DNA of 64,000 nt from a virus. Within the stretch, counting starts at the first letter, position 1. The number at the start of each line of letters is the position of its first letter. The position numbers and the translations under genes are program-made. Under the pieces are notes generated by a model, which was not told the origin of the DNA, ran no database searches, and saw nothing but the letters and a program-made list of their open reading frames with translations. The stretch is taken from the IMG/VR virus record IMGVR_UViG_3300025728_000008, positions 1 through 64,000 of that record; one strand, written 5' to 3'. Below, piece after piece: positions 22,814 through 30,140 of this stretch.

Positions 22814-23138
22814 TTAGTTTTTGATTATTTTCAGAAATTCTGTCTATATTTTTCATTATCTCATCAAACTTCAAATCTATATCTAGAAATCCGACTTTCT
22901 CAATTTCATCTAAGATACTTCCATATGTGGGTGTTGGTTCACGATAAATAATTGTAGCATTTTCACGCCCATATGCCATATCTTGATTATCTGTCACAGA
23001 GTATCCATTAAAATATTTAATATCAATAATCGTAATATCGGGGTTTTCTCGAATGAATTGATTTAATTTAGTTATAGCATCTCCATCAGTGTAATCATCA
23101 AAATTTTTAACTACAACACCATGTGCTTTACCTATCAT
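22794..23138 (-). CDS. Hypothetical protein, 114 aa (possible Cse60-like fold)
   Basis: ATG after AGGAGGGAAGTC. Residues 5-75 alternate hydrophobic and polar positions with D-I-K-Y-F and N-A-T-I-I-Y-R-E, an arrangement that recalls the small sporulation-linked Cse60 family of Bacillus; weak. C-terminal 40 residues helical. Its stop region contains a promoter for the next gene. Confidence 0.75.
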   Translation of the reverse strand: MIGKAHGVVVKNFDDYTDGDAITKLNQFIRENPDITIIDIKYFNGYSVTDNQDMAYGRENATIIYREPTPTYGSILDEIEKVGFLDIDLKFDEIMKNIDRISENNQKLIDKYKK

Positions 23139-23524
23139 GACTTCCCTCCTAAACGGTCAACCATTTCTGGATACTTCTTCATTAAACGTCTAAGTTCATT
23201 TTTTTCATGGTCTTGTTCTAGCTTCTTATAATAAGCACTTCTTTCTGCTTCTTCTTTTTCTTTTTCTGCTATTCTTTTGTTTAAGTCTTGAATTTTTGCA
23301 TCATCATAGAAATACTCAATTGGAATTTTTATAGTGTCATCACAAGCATCTCTAATTGTAATGTGACTATCATCTACACTCCACAAATAGTCTCCAGAAA
23401 TAAAATCATATTTGTGTTTATAGAGTTTGTTTAATTTTCTTGAAATATCTTCTGCTAATTCCATAAAGTCTTCAAAATTATCAATTAACCATTGTATTTC
23501 TTCTCTTGTAAACTGTTTTCTCAT
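23135..23524 (-). CDS. Hypothetical protein, 129 aa
   Basis: ATG overlapping the neighbour by 4 bases in the operon order. Helical N-terminus, central beta stretch (I-T-I-R-D), then a long charged coiled coil (residues 82-120). Function unknown. Confidence 0.8.
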   Translation of the reverse strand: MRKQFTREEIQWLIDNFEDFMELAEDISRKLNKLYKHKYDFISGDYLWSVDDSHITIRDACDDTIKIPIEYFYDDAKIQDLNKRIAEKEKEEAERSAYYKKLEQDHEKNELRRLMKKYPEMVDRLGGKS

Positions 23525-23528
23525 ATAA

Positions 23529-23753
23529 TCACAACCCCTTATTTATAATTGTCATTCTATCAGCTAAAAACTTTAATTGCACATCAATTGCACCGTCAAG
23601 AAAATCAACACAATCTCTTCTCCATCCTTGCCGTTTCTTTCTAACTTGATAGCTTAAATACTTCTCTACAAATTTATAATTATCCTTTTGCATCTTGTCA
23701 GAGAAATCAATTGTTTGTTTATAGATTCCTAGTAAGTGGCTAATCATATCCAT
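23529..23753 (-). CDS. Hypothetical helical protein, 74 aa
   Basis: ATG after GGGTGATTGA. All-helical, basic middle (Q-V-R-K-K-R-Q-G-W-R-R). Not recognised. Confidence 0.8.
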   Translation of the reverse strand: MDMISHLLGIYKQTIDFSDKMQKDNYKFVEKYLSYQVRKKRQGWRRDCVDFLDGAIDVQLKFLADRMTIINKGL

Positions 23754-23765
23754 TCAATCACCCTC

Positions 23766-24101
23766 CTATGCTTTTGAATCATAGAATAATGACCCATAAG
23801 AATATCGTTTAACGTTGTTTGGGTCTTCAAAATATTCTTTTGGATTTTCAAACTCTTCAATACGTTTACGACTTCTCATATAGATAGTTGCGTTCCTCGT
23901 GAATAATTTAGATTTAAGCATATAATTCCATCCTCGCCCTAACTCAAATCTAACTATAGGAATCCAATAACCTTCTTCACTCTTAATTACTAATGATGTT
24001 CCATTTTTAGATAATCGTCCAAAGTATGCACGACCTTCATAAAATGTTGCTTTACGCCTAAACATATCTTCATTTGCTGTAAATACATATGCTTCAATCA
24101 T
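23766..24101 (-). CDS. Hypothetical protein, 111 aa
   Basis: ATG after GGGGTTGAGATA; overlaps the upstream stop by one base. Predicted beta-rich with many aromatic residues (Y/F/W) and a basic centre. Not recognised. Confidence 0.8.
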   Translation of the reverse strand: MIEAYVFTANEDMFRRKATFYEGRAYFGRLSKNGTSLVIKSEEGYWIPIVRFELGRGWNYMLKSKLFTRNATIYMRSRKRIEEFENPKEYFEDPNNVKRYSYGSLFYDSKA

Positions 24102-24376
24102 TATCTCAACCCCTTAACTGTTCCAATTTTAACTGTCTTTTCAACTTTGACAACTCCTACTGGAAGTGAAGATACCCAATAATCAAACTTTCCTGTATTG
24201 TTTTTCATATGGTTACCTTCTGCTACAGCAATATCATATGTATCATACATATCAGCATCATCTACTGATTCAGTAGTAAATACATCAATTTCTCTATCAC
24301 CAGTTTGTACTGTATGTATATAATTACCATTTTCCGCAACAATAGCATATCCTTCAATTAAGATAACATCGCTCAT
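24101..24376 (-). CDS. Hypothetical protein, 91 aa
   Basis: Overlaps neighbours by one base on both sides (stop-start fusion), showing translational coupling. Beta-rich, with an acidic centre. Not recognised. Confidence 0.8.
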   Translation of the reverse strand: MSDVILIEGYAIVAENGNYIHTVQTGDREIDVFTTESVDDADMYDTYDIAVAEGNHMKNNTGKFDYWVSSLPVGVVKVEKTVKIGTVKGLR

Positions 24377-24561
24377 TAAACCACCTCACAAGTACTTATT
24401 TTAGTTAATTCATAACCTATTAACATTGGATGTGCTTCGAAATATGCAATTAATGTTTCATCATTCTCAAAGTATAACATTCTCCCTTGGTCTGGAGATA
24501 TATCTCCTGCTGTATGTAAAGGTACTAATCTATAAAACCCTTCTCCTTCTATAATTTGCAT
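24376..24561 (-). CDS. Hypothetical protein, 61 aa
   Basis: The start is the ATG after AAGGAGGATGATATT; the longer open frame to 24612 runs through the promoter and is not coding. Small alpha/beta protein, unrecognised. First gene of the operon 24.6-22.8 kb. Confidence 0.8.
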   Translation of the reverse strand: MQIIEGEGFYRLVPLHTAGDISPDQGRMLYFENDETLIAYFEAHPMLIGYELTKISTCEVV

Positions 24562-24583
24562 AATATCATCCTCCTTAGTAATA

Positions 24584-24612
24584 AGTATATCATTATGTTT
24601 AGTGTTTGTCAA
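24584..24612 (-). promoter_or_regulatory. Sigma-A type promoter
   Basis: TTGACA (24612-24607), 17 bp, TATACT (24589-24584). Confidence 0.9.
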
Positions 24613-24619
24613 CGGTTTT

Positions 24620-24724
24620 TTATGAGTTTAATATTTCTCGTATCTCTCCTGCACAAACTGATTCATCATCCCACATACCACTAATCAATTCTTCAATCTT
24701 TTTCAATTTTTCTTCTGCTGTCAT
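24620..24724 (-). CDS. Very small helical protein, 34 aa
   Basis: ATG after GGAGGATGATAAT, a strong start signal for its size. One charged helix (E-E-K-L-K-K-I-E-E-L-I) and a short C-terminal helix. Not recognised. Confidence 0.65.
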   Translation of the reverse strand: MTAEEKLKKIEELISGMWDDESVCAGEIREILNS

Positions 24725-24737
24725 ATTATCATCCTCC

Positions 24738-24755
24738 ATAAAAGGGAAATTTTAT
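24738..24755 (-). repeat. Intercistronic mini-hairpin (linker repeat)
   Basis: ATAAAA-N6-TTTTAT with the upstream stop inside and GGAGG after it. Confidence 0.6.
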
Positions 24756-24910
24756 ACATCATAAAAAGTTATGTTTGCAACATTCAATCCTAATTCAGCT
24801 ATCTTATGTGCATTAATCATATCTTCTAATGTATATTTGTGGCGTAAATTAGGATTCTTATCTCCATCGCAAATATTTATTATTGTCATAACAAATGTCA
24901 ATGTTGTCAC
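24752..24910 (-). CDS. Hypothetical protein, 52 aa, GTG start
   Basis: GTG start after AAAGGTGGTGATAGA. Hydrophobic N-terminus (T-L-T-F-V-M-T-I-I-N-I) then a helix ending A-N-I-T-F-Y. Flanked by two mini-hairpins. Unknown. Confidence 0.65.
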   Translation of the reverse strand: MTTLTFVMTIINICDGDKNPNLRHKYTLEDMINAHKIAELGLNVANITFYDV

Positions 24911-24928
24911 TCTATCACCACCACCTTT

Positions 24929-24946
24929 ATAAAAGTAAGATTTTAT
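24929..24946 (-). repeat. Intercistronic mini-hairpin (linker repeat)
   Basis: ATAAAA-N6-TTTTAT overlapping the upstream stop codon. Confidence 0.6.
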
Positions 24947-25110
24947 TAGATTTCTTCAACTTGTGTTACTTCTACTTCCCCACTATCAATTTCATATTCT
25001 CCTTCAAAATCTCCATTCTCAACCATTTTCTCTGCATCATCTGGAGACTCGGCTTTCACTGTGACTTCCTTATAAATTACCTCTTTATAACTTACTGTAA
25101 ATTTTCTCAT
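24946..25110 (-). CDS. Hypothetical acidic protein, 54 aa
   Basis: ATG after GGAGGAATATAA. Strand-helix-strand: F-T-V-S-Y-K-E-V, A-E-S-P-D-D-A-E-K-M-V, then an acidic strand. This pattern (short domain with S-P-D-D-A-E-K) is widespread in phage and bacterial small proteins; function unknown. Confidence 0.72.
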   Translation of the reverse strand: MRKFTVSYKEVIYKEVTVKAESPDDAEKMVENGDFEGEYEIDSGEVEVTQVEEI

Positions 25111-25125
25111 TTATATTCCTCCTTC

Positions 25126-25142
25126 ATAAATTAAGATTTTAT
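25126..25142 (-). repeat. Intercistronic mini-hairpin (linker repeat)
   Basis: ATAAAT-N5-TTTTAT, upstream stop in the arm. Confidence 0.5.
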
Positions 25143-25405
25143 TCTATCACGTTATCTTTCCACCATTTAGAATCTTTAAATTCTGGTTTAATAATCTGAA
25201 TGACTTCATTCCTATTTTTATCCGTATCAGCAAAGTCATTAAATCTAAGGACAAACTTCATACGGTCTTTCATTTCATCACAACATTTATTTTCTGCACC
25301 AATTCCGCATTTACATTGGTCTTTGTGGATAAATCCTTGACCACCTTCTTTAGCATAACAGAAAGTATAATCTTCAATGTTCGGCAATTTATCTCGAAAA
25401 CTCAT
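25139..25405 (-). CDS. Cysteine-containing hypothetical protein, 88 aa
   Basis: ATG after GGAGTGATATT. Residues 15-50 hold C-Y-A-K, C-K-C, C-C-D-E: five cysteines and a histidine that may bind metal; the C-terminus has basic and acidic helices. Unrecognised. Confidence 0.78.
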   Translation of the reverse strand: MSFRDKLPNIEDYTFCYAKEGGQGFIHKDQCKCGIGAENKCCDEMKDRMKFVLRFNDFADTDKNRNEVIQIIKPEFKDSKWWKDNVIE

Positions 25406-25416
25406 AATATCACTCC

Positions 25417-25668
25417 TTAATCTATATCTAATTCTTTCAGAGGTAATTCTCCTACATATCTTATCGTAGAATACACACTATCACCATTTGCAATTTTCTT
25501 CAACAAGCTATCATTAGGCATTGGTATAACAACTAAATCTTCCGCACCTTTTAAATTACCTCTTCTAAGTCCTGCATTTATGATTGATTGTGCTCGACCT
25601 TCTGTTGTATAAATCTTGTCAAAGACAACTTTTCCTGTATTTTTATCAACAACTAAAAATCCACTCAT
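25417..25668 (-). CDS. Hypothetical protein, 83 aa
   Basis: Begins F-L-V-V-D-K-N-T-G-K-V-V-F-D, a beta hairpin, followed by helix and strands. Overlaps the start of its upstream neighbour by 4 bases. Not recognised. Confidence 0.8.
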   Translation of the reverse strand: MSGFLVVDKNTGKVVFDKIYTTEGRAQSIINAGLRRGNLKGAEDLVVIPMPNDSLLKKIANGDSVYSTIRYVGELPLKELDID

Positions 25669-25991
25669 AATCGTTTCATCCTCATTTCTATTGGAAAATC
25701 ACATGGACGAATACCTTTCAGTTCATTGTGAATATTCCATTTTTTCTTATGTCCATCCCAAATCATTACATCATATCCTAATTCATCTAATGTTCGTTTA
25801 TCATCTGTTGTAGAGTAAGGGTCACAACTCCATTTTTCAAGTGATAAATCCTCTGGTATTTGCACTCTAAGAGCGCTATAACCATGATATGATGGTTTGA
25901 TATTATTCGCACCAATCAAGCGAAAATCACCTATCTGGTCACTCCCTAATGCTACTCCATTTGTAATGTATCGGTATTTTTTACGTGGCAT
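25665..25991 (-). CDS. Hypothetical basic protein, 108 aa
   Basis: ATG after GAGGATGGTGATTAT. Starts P-R-K-K-Y-R-Y; mixed alpha/beta with W and Y residues. Unknown. Confidence 0.8.
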   Translation of the reverse strand: MPRKKYRYITNGVALGSDQIGDFRLIGANNIKPSYHGYSALRVQIPEDLSLEKWSCDPYSTTDDKRTLDELGYDVMIWDGHKKKWNIHNELKGIRPCDFPIEMRMKRL

Positions 25992-25995
25992 ATAA

Positions 25996-26205
25996 TCACC
26001 ATCCTCTTTTTCTATCAGAATAATCTAATGACCATAACATAAATGTTAACATGAAGAATATTCCTAAAAACATTAGTATTATTCCCCATCCTAAACCAAT
26101 ACTTCCTGTTGTAACAATGTCAGCGAAACCTAAAGGTAGAAATAATAAGAATGTAGACATAAGCAACATTCCCATAACCTTCAAAGATTGGACTATGTAT
26201 TTCAT
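25996..26205 (-). CDS. Small membrane protein with two helices, 69 aa
   Basis: Two hydrophobic helices (about residues 8-28 and 38-60) with a short glycine-rich loop and a basic end (S-D-R-K-R-G-W), so both ends probably face the cytoplasm. ATG after AAGGAGGTGAGACT. Unknown role. Confidence 0.8.
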   Translation of the reverse strand: MKYIVQSLKVMGMLLMSTFLLFLPLGFADIVTTGSIGLGWGIILMFLGIFFMLTFMLWSLDYSDRKRGW

Positions 26206-26237
26206 AGTCTCACCTCCTTCATGTTTGTAAAATAATG

Positions 26238-26477
26238 TTAGTTAAAGAATTTTTTACGATTATATTTGATGCTGTAACGTGCTAAGTACTCATCTGGAAT
26301 AAAATTGTATTTAATGTTGTCTAACAACCATTTTACAGCTTCATCTTCATCTTCAAACTTCATGATATTATCATCTTCATCTTTCATCAATCTGTCTACA
26401 GAATAATCGTTTAGACTTGAAACAGCGTATAGTTTACTTTCTCCATACGGATGAAAAATCATGTAGTACTTCTCCAT
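26238..26477 (-). CDS. Hypothetical acidic protein, 79 aa; paralogue of the gene at 531-779
   Basis: The start is the ATG nine bases after GGAG. Shares with 531-779 the order: acidic D-E-D-D, (M/L)-K-F-x-x-E-D-E-A-x-x-W-L, N-I-K, and N-R-x-x-F-F at the end. Duplicate copies 26 kb apart in the same orientation. Function unknown. Confidence 0.8.
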   Translation of the reverse strand: MEKYYMIFHPYGESKLYAVSSLNDYSVDRLMKDEDDNIMKFEDEDEAVKWLLDNIKYNFIPDEYLARYSIKYNRKKFFN

Positions 26478-26516
26478 AAACACCAACTCCATTATCAGTC
26501 TAACATACTACTCTCC

Positions 26517-26744
26517 TTATGTTTTATTTTGTTTTGAGTGTGATGTTATTCTTATTTTGAATTTTCCTTCTGGTACAAGGAATATGCTGTCATCATTATT
26601 TTTATTTACTGTATTGTCAAATGTGTTGTTGTAGTAGTATGTATCTTGATTTAAGGACTTGACTTCTCCACCTGTTGTTTCAAACCCTATGATAACAGAC
26701 TTTTTACGTTTACTAAGATACCATACAGCTAAACTACTTAACAT
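26517..26744 (-). CDS. Hypothetical protein, 75 aa
   Basis: ATG after AAAGGGGAGTGATTGT. Basic N-terminus (K-R-K-K-S-V-I-I-G-F), N/D-rich middle, then strands. Not recognised. Confidence 0.75.
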   Translation of the reverse strand: MLSSLAVWYLSKRKKSVIIGFETTGGEVKSLNQDTYYYNNTFDNTVNKNNDDSIFLVPEGKFKIRITSHSKQNKT

Positions 26745-26748
26745 ACAA

Positions 26749-26928
26749 TCACTCCCCTTTGATTTCTTTTGCAAATCCTTTTAAAAACTCTTCAACATGA
26801 CTTTTAGCTGTGCGACCATCATGTGTTCTACGTTTAAGCCATAAGTACCAACCTGCTAACTCATCGTATCGTTTAGCTTTTTCTTCTTGTGTTAATTCTG
26901 GTAATTTTTCTTCATGTAATTGTTCCAT
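26749..26928 (-). CDS. Hypothetical helical protein, 59 aa
   Basis: ATG after AAAGGATGATGTTAA. Charged helices throughout with W-Y-L-W-L in the middle. Overlaps none of its neighbours. Not recognised. Confidence 0.72.
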   Translation of the reverse strand: MEQLHEEKLPELTQEEKAKRYDELAGWYLWLKRRTHDGRTAKSHVEEFLKGFAKEIKGE

Positions 26929-26944
26929 TTAACATCATCCTTTT

Positions 26945-27061
26945 CTATTTAAGTAAGAAAGTAGTCACTACTCCGTAAGTGATAAAGGTTAATAATGCCA
27001 TTGCCCATATAAGGACTACTGCCATTGCAACTCCTATAAGTTTATCAAGGAATTTTGTCAC
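26945..27061 (-). CDS. Single-pass membrane peptide, 38 aa, GTG start
   Basis: GTG start directly after GGAGGTGATGAT. Residues 8-35 are hydrophobic (V-A-M-A-V-V-L-I-W-A-M), one membrane helix. Unknown. Confidence 0.65.
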   Translation of the reverse strand: MTKFLDKLIGVAMAVVLIWAMALLTFITYGVVTTFLLK

Positions 27062-27073
27062 ATCATCACCTCC

Positions 27074-27385
27074 TTAATCTTCATAAGATGGTTCATCTTC
27101 GAACCAGTTTTCACCACACATAACTTCCCCTGCGGTAACATTTCTCATGCTTTCTTTCCAAAGACCTAACATTTCAGTATCTTCATTTAAAACAAATTCT
27201 AGTGCATTTATTTGTGCATCCAGTTTTCTAAGCCATTCTATCATTTCTCCATAAAGATTCTTTTCGTATTTATCAAGGTCACTGTATGTGCGACCAAGAA
27301 CAAGTTCACGTTGTTTCTCGATTGTTTTCATTTTGATATCTCTAAGGAAATTACGTTTTGCTTTAATATTTTTTACACTTCTCAT
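27074..27385 (-). CDS. Hypothetical helical protein, 103 aa
   Basis: ATG after AAAGGATGATGTGT. Basic N-terminal helix (R-S-V-K-N-I-K-A-K-R), then heptad-like helix with I-N-A-L-E-F-V-L-N. The phrase I-(N/D)-A-L-x-x-V-x-N-x-D-x-E recurs in the 83-residue protein at 33238-33489, so they may be distant paralogues. Confidence 0.8.
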   Translation of the reverse strand: MRSVKNIKAKRNFLRDIKMKTIEKQRELVLGRTYSDLDKYEKNLYGEMIEWLRKLDAQINALEFVLNEDTEMLGLWKESMRNVTAGEVMCGENWFEDEPSYED

Positions 27386-27415
27386 ACACATCATCCTTTT
27401 CTATTTGATAAGAAT

Positions 27416-27445
27416 ATTATACCATGAACTGTTTTCTCTTGTCAA
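27416..27445 (-). promoter_or_regulatory. Sigma-A type promoter
   Basis: TTGACA (27445-27440), 18 bp, TATAAT (27421-27416), with CTCTTGACAAGAG palindrome around -35. Confidence 0.85.
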
Positions 27446-27466
27446 GAGAAAATTTTTATTTAATTA

Positions 27467-27490
27467 GAGAGGGCTAACGTTCACCCTCTC
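27467..27490 (-). terminator. Terminator/attenuator hairpin
   Basis: Perfect GAGAGGG/CCCTCTC stem, 10-base loop. It lies between the promoter at 27522-27550 and the promoter at 27416-27445, so it ends both read-through from the NadR gene and the short transcript begun at the first promoter. Confidence 0.7.
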
Positions 27491-27521
27491 ATTTATATCA
27501 ATTTCCCATCCCTTAATACAT

Positions 27522-27550
27522 AGTATATCATTATCTTTAATTTATGTCAA
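27522..27550 (-). promoter_or_regulatory. Sigma-A type promoter producing a short leader RNA
   Basis: TTGACA (27550-27545), 17 bp, TATACT (27527-27522). The terminator-like hairpin begins about 30 bases after the expected start, so the product may be a tiny RNA of 50-60 nt, or attenuated read-through into the next gene. Confidence 0.75.
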
Positions 27551-28570
27551 CAGGTTATCAATATTTTTTATAGATTCTTGTAATCTTTGTTGGTAATTGC
27601 CTTTAATCGTTATGTATTCAACACCCATATACCTTAACATATACTTTAATTCTTTGTTATTTTCTTCTCGTACAGATTGCTCACCAAATGTCCTAGTACC
27701 ATCATCAACCCATTTTACATCTGGCTCTAAGAAAATCCACAAGTCATACTGTTGATTGTTTGCAATACGTGTTATAAGAGCATCTTTTTGCCCTAAATAC
27801 ATTTTTAAATAGTATTGTGTTACGATAGCTTCTGTATCTACAATAAGCACCTTATTTGCCCCTTTAAGAGCTTCATATTCTAATACTTTTTGTTTGTAAG
27901 CAATGTGAGGATAATCTTCTGCTAATGTGACACCTTCACATCCACCTAATTCTTCATAAAATGTTCGACCATATTCTTCAACATAATTAGTATTGTACAA
28001 GGTTGCTAAATTTTGCACAAGTGTAGATTTTCCACATGATTCTGTCCCGATAATTACAACTTTTTTAACATAATGTCGTCTTACTGGTTCTGGTAATAAA
28101 TCCCAATATTTATAAACACCTTCTGTACGTAATTTTGTTGCGGAAATTGGATATTTCTTTCTGTCTTCATCAATAATTACATGTTCTGCTTCTGGATATA
28201 ATTTATTGAAAAATTCTGTATAAGCACTTTCAGATGAGAATACATGTGTAATAGGTTTTCCAATCGCTTTCTTGATTCCTTCTGCTCCTTTTTGCCAACT
28301 TTCAAATTGACCATTATTAGTTTCATAGACAGCGTGTATATGTACATGTGGTAGATGGTTTGTAATTTCTGTCCACCATCGGACACGTTGTGTGTAACTA
28401 GCATGTTCTAATTTTGAATCTTTGAATAATACATTCTTCTCATAATCCTCATCATATGAAACAATTACGTGAAGTTCATCTACCATTGTAGAAGCCATTG
28501 TCATGCAAAACACATGACCCATATGAGGTATTGCAAATTTTCCACCGTACATTCCTACTGTTTTCGTCAT
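27542..28570 (-). CDS. nadR: NadR-like NMN adenylyltransferase/ribosylnicotinamide kinase, 342 aa
   Basis: Residues 1-160: nucleotidyltransferase with G-G-K-F-A-I-P-H-M-G-H at 9-19 and I-S-A-T-K-L-R at 142-148 (the HxGH and ISxTxxR signatures), which joins NMN and ATP into NAD+. Residues 170-342: P-loop kinase, G-T-E-S-C-G-K-S-T at 175-183, which phosphorylates nicotinamide riboside. It lacks the HTH repressor domain of enteric NadR, so it is a biosynthetic enzyme only. Works with PnuC encoded 270 bases downstream... upstream in the same transcript. ATG chosen after AAGGATGATGCTT. Confidence 0.92.
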   Translation of the reverse strand: MTKTVGMYGGKFAIPHMGHVFCMTMASTMVDELHVIVSYDEDYEKNVLFKDSKLEHASYTQRVRWWTEITNHLPHVHIHAVYETNNGQFESWQKGAEGIKKAIGKPITHVFSSESAYTEFFNKLYPEAEHVIIDEDRKKYPISATKLRTEGVYKYWDLLPEPVRRHYVKKVVIIGTESCGKSTLVQNLATLYNTNYVEEYGRTFYEELGGCEGVTLAEDYPHIAYKQKVLEYEALKGANKVLIVDTEAIVTQYYLKMYLGQKDALITRIANNQQYDLWIFLEPDVKWVDDGTRTFGEQSVREENNKELKYMLRYMGVEYITIKGNYQQRLQESIKNIDNLLT

Positions 28571-28594
28571 AAGCATCATCCTTATCTATGTTTA

Positions 28595-28696
28595 TTATCC
28601 AAATATTTGTGGAATTACTACACCAAGTCCTTTACCTACTAAGAATCCTATACAAGCCCAGAAAGATAATCTAATGATAAATTTAAATGCTTCCAT
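28595..28696 (-). CDS. Small membrane peptide, 33 aa
   Basis: ATG after GAGGTGATGTAA. Hydrophobic helix (residues 5-30) with glycines. Lies between pnuC and nadR; with the 42-residue gene next to it (both end I-F-G) it may be a duplicated membrane peptide. Confidence 0.65.
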   Translation of the reverse strand: MEAFKFIIRLSFWACIGFLVGKGLGVVIPQIFG

Positions 28697-28706
28697 TTAC
28701 ATCACC

Positions 28707-28835
28707 TCATCCAAATATTTTAATTGCAAAATGTGTTATAGCAGTACCAATAAGACTTCCTAATGTGAATCCTGCTAGATACATTAGGATTAGCTCAAAC
28801 TTACTCATTTTTATAATGTATTTACGTTCAAACAT
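28707..28835 (-). CDS. Small membrane peptide, 42 aa
   Basis: ATG after GAGGTGATGTAAT. Basic N-terminus (F-E-R-K-Y-I-I-K) then a hydrophobic, glycine-containing helix ending K-I-F-G. The end resembles the 33-residue peptide beside it. Unknown role in the NAD salvage operon. Confidence 0.68.
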   Translation of the reverse strand: MFERKYIIKMSKFELILMYLAGFTLGSLIGTAITHFAIKIFG

Positions 28836-28836
28836 A

Positions 28837-29517
28837 TTACATCACCTCATTCTGTTTAGCATTTTTAGACCACTTAATGTATCCGTATGTAGAGTTCACA
28901 AGGTACATGCACCACATTACTAAGATTGTAATACTGTTTCCATCTGCCATAAAAGCATTAAACCATAGAATGATAGTTAGAATGTTAACCACAATCCATA
29001 ATAGCCATTGTTCTGCATATCGTTTAAGCATTAACAGTTGAGCTGTGATACTTAATACTACTGCAAATCCATCTAATCCTGCTTGTTGACTACCAATTGC
29101 ATTTAAGAATAATCCGTACAATACTCCAACACCTGCAACAGTTGCTACTAAATACATCCAACCTTTTTTAGACAATTTCTTAGCTTTTACAACACTGTCT
29201 GTTACTGATTTGTTCTTGTTCCATAAGTAGAAGCCGATAAACTGAATAGGGAAGTAATAGAAAGCGTTAAGCATAAATTCACCATATAATTGTGATTTGT
29301 AAGAGATGTAAGCATATAACGCTGTGTTAATTACTCCAAAAATGTAGTTTGATACTTTACCTTTTGCCACCAGTAGCACACACCACATACCTGTCAGAGA
29401 AGCTGTAAGGCTCAATACTGTATCGTCAAAGGCAACAAACATGTACACGCTCAATACTGTAAATAATGTTAGCATTGCTAATTCAAATCCTGTCCAACCT
29501 TTTAATAATGTTTTCAT
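28837..29517 (-). CDS. pnuC: PnuC-type nicotinamide riboside transporter, 226 aa
   Basis: Seven hydrophobic segments and the PnuC pattern: F-Y-L-W-N at about 108-112, preceded by Y-F-P-I-Q-F-I-G, and a C-terminal W-x-x-Y-L-V-N-S-x-Y-G-Y-I-K-W. PnuC carries nicotinamide riboside across the membrane; NadR then phosphorylates and adenylates it to NAD+. The pair gives the phage its own NAD+ salvage route. ATG after AAAGGGGTCGATTCT. Same transcript as nadR with two small membrane peptides between. Confidence 0.9.
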   Translation of the reverse strand: MKTLLKGWTGFELAMLTLFTVLSVYMFVAFDDTVLSLTASLTGMWCVLLVAKGKVSNYIFGVINTALYAYISYKSQLYGEFMLNAFYYFPIQFIGFYLWNKNKSVTDSVVKAKKLSKKGWMYLVATVAGVGVLYGLFLNAIGSQQAGLDGFAVVLSITAQLLMLKRYAEQWLLWIVVNILTIILWFNAFMADGNSITILVMWCMYLVNSTYGYIKWSKNAKQNEVM

Positions 29518-29542
29518 AGAATCGACCCCTTTATGTTTTGTT

Positions 29543-29650
29543 TTAGTCACGTTTGAAAAGAATTTCTAAAATAAAGAAGAAAAGCTCACCTATTAGTTCG
29601 AAAAGAAAGAATCCATCACTTTTATGTTTCTTTTTCTTTCTAAACATCAT
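29543..29650 (-). CDS. Small membrane peptide, 35 aa
   Basis: ATG directly after GGGGTGATT. Basic start (M-F-R-K-K-K-K-H-K) then hydrophobic helix L-F-E-L-I-G-E-L-F-F-F-I-L; single membrane helix with the N-terminus inside. Directly upstream of pnuC. Confidence 0.65.
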   Translation of the reverse strand: MMFRKKKKHKSDGFFLFELIGELFFFILEILFKRD

Positions 29651-29867
29651 AATCACCCCGTTTAAGTTTTTGTTTGACTTTTCTACGATGATTCTTTTTC
29701 TTTTTGTTTTCATCTGCTCGTGTTGGCGGTACGGAAGCCCCTCTATTTTGCGTAAGGACTCCAATACGTTTCTTCTTATTTCTTTTTCTTTTGTTTTTCA
29801 ATTTTCTCCAACGCCTTTCTTGCTCTGAATTGTCTAAAGTTAAGACCTCTTTCCACAAATTGTTCAA
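29640..29867 (-). CDS. Uncertain basic protein
   Basis: Open frame whose end overlaps the start of the 35-residue peptide (coupled stop/start), with a strongly K/R-rich C-terminal half. No good ribosome site; its first 90 bases lie inside another gene in a different frame, so the true start is probably near 29770 or the frame is not coding. Confidence 0.3.
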   Translation of the reverse strand: MNNLWKEVLTLDNSEQERRWRKLKNKRKRNKKKRIGVLTQNRGASVPPTRADENKKKKNHRRKVKQKLKRGDYDV

Positions 29868-29970
29868 AAGTGAATACTAATTCATCATCAAAAGCTTCAA
29901 CCTCATCCACATACTTCTTATATTCTTGTGCAAAGTGCTCCATCAATTCATCAGTTAATTTTTCTCTCAT
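29776..29970 (-). CDS. Hypothetical helical protein, 64 aa
   Basis: ATG after GGGAGCGTGGAGAA. Helical, acidic N-terminal half and basic end (K-Q-K-K-K-K). First gene of the NAD salvage transcript. Not recognised. Confidence 0.78.
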   Translation of the reverse strand: MREKLTDELMEHFAQEYKKYVDEVEAFDDELVFTFEQFVERGLNFRQFRARKALEKIEKQKKKK

Positions 29971-29985
29971 TTCTCCACGCTCCCT

Positions 29986-30014
29986 AGTATATCATTATTT
30001 TTTATGTAAGTCAA
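29986..30014 (-). promoter_or_regulatory. Sigma-A type promoter of the pnuC-nadR operon
   Basis: TTGACT (30014-30009), 17 bp, TATACT (29991-29986). Confidence 0.85.
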
Positions 30015-30055
30015 ATGTTTCTGTTATATTTTTCATCGAATTTAAGGTGGTAGTC

Positions 30056-30131
30056 CATATCGCCTAATACTATATTAATTATATATTTATTTATATTTAT
30101 TTTATATAATATTTAGTTGTTAGGCGATATG
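30056..30131. repeat. Large inverted repeat with AT-only loop
   Basis: Perfect 12-bp arms CATATCGCCTAA/TTAGGCGATATG separated by 52 bases that are almost only A and T. It follows the stop of the 102-residue gene; may be a strong mRNA end structure or a protein-binding site. Confidence 0.7.
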
Positions 30132-30140
30132 AGCAACCTG

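Noticed and set aside
28177-28404. 75-codon frame inside nadR
   Set aside because: Same strand but different frame from a well supported enzyme gene; no ribosome site.
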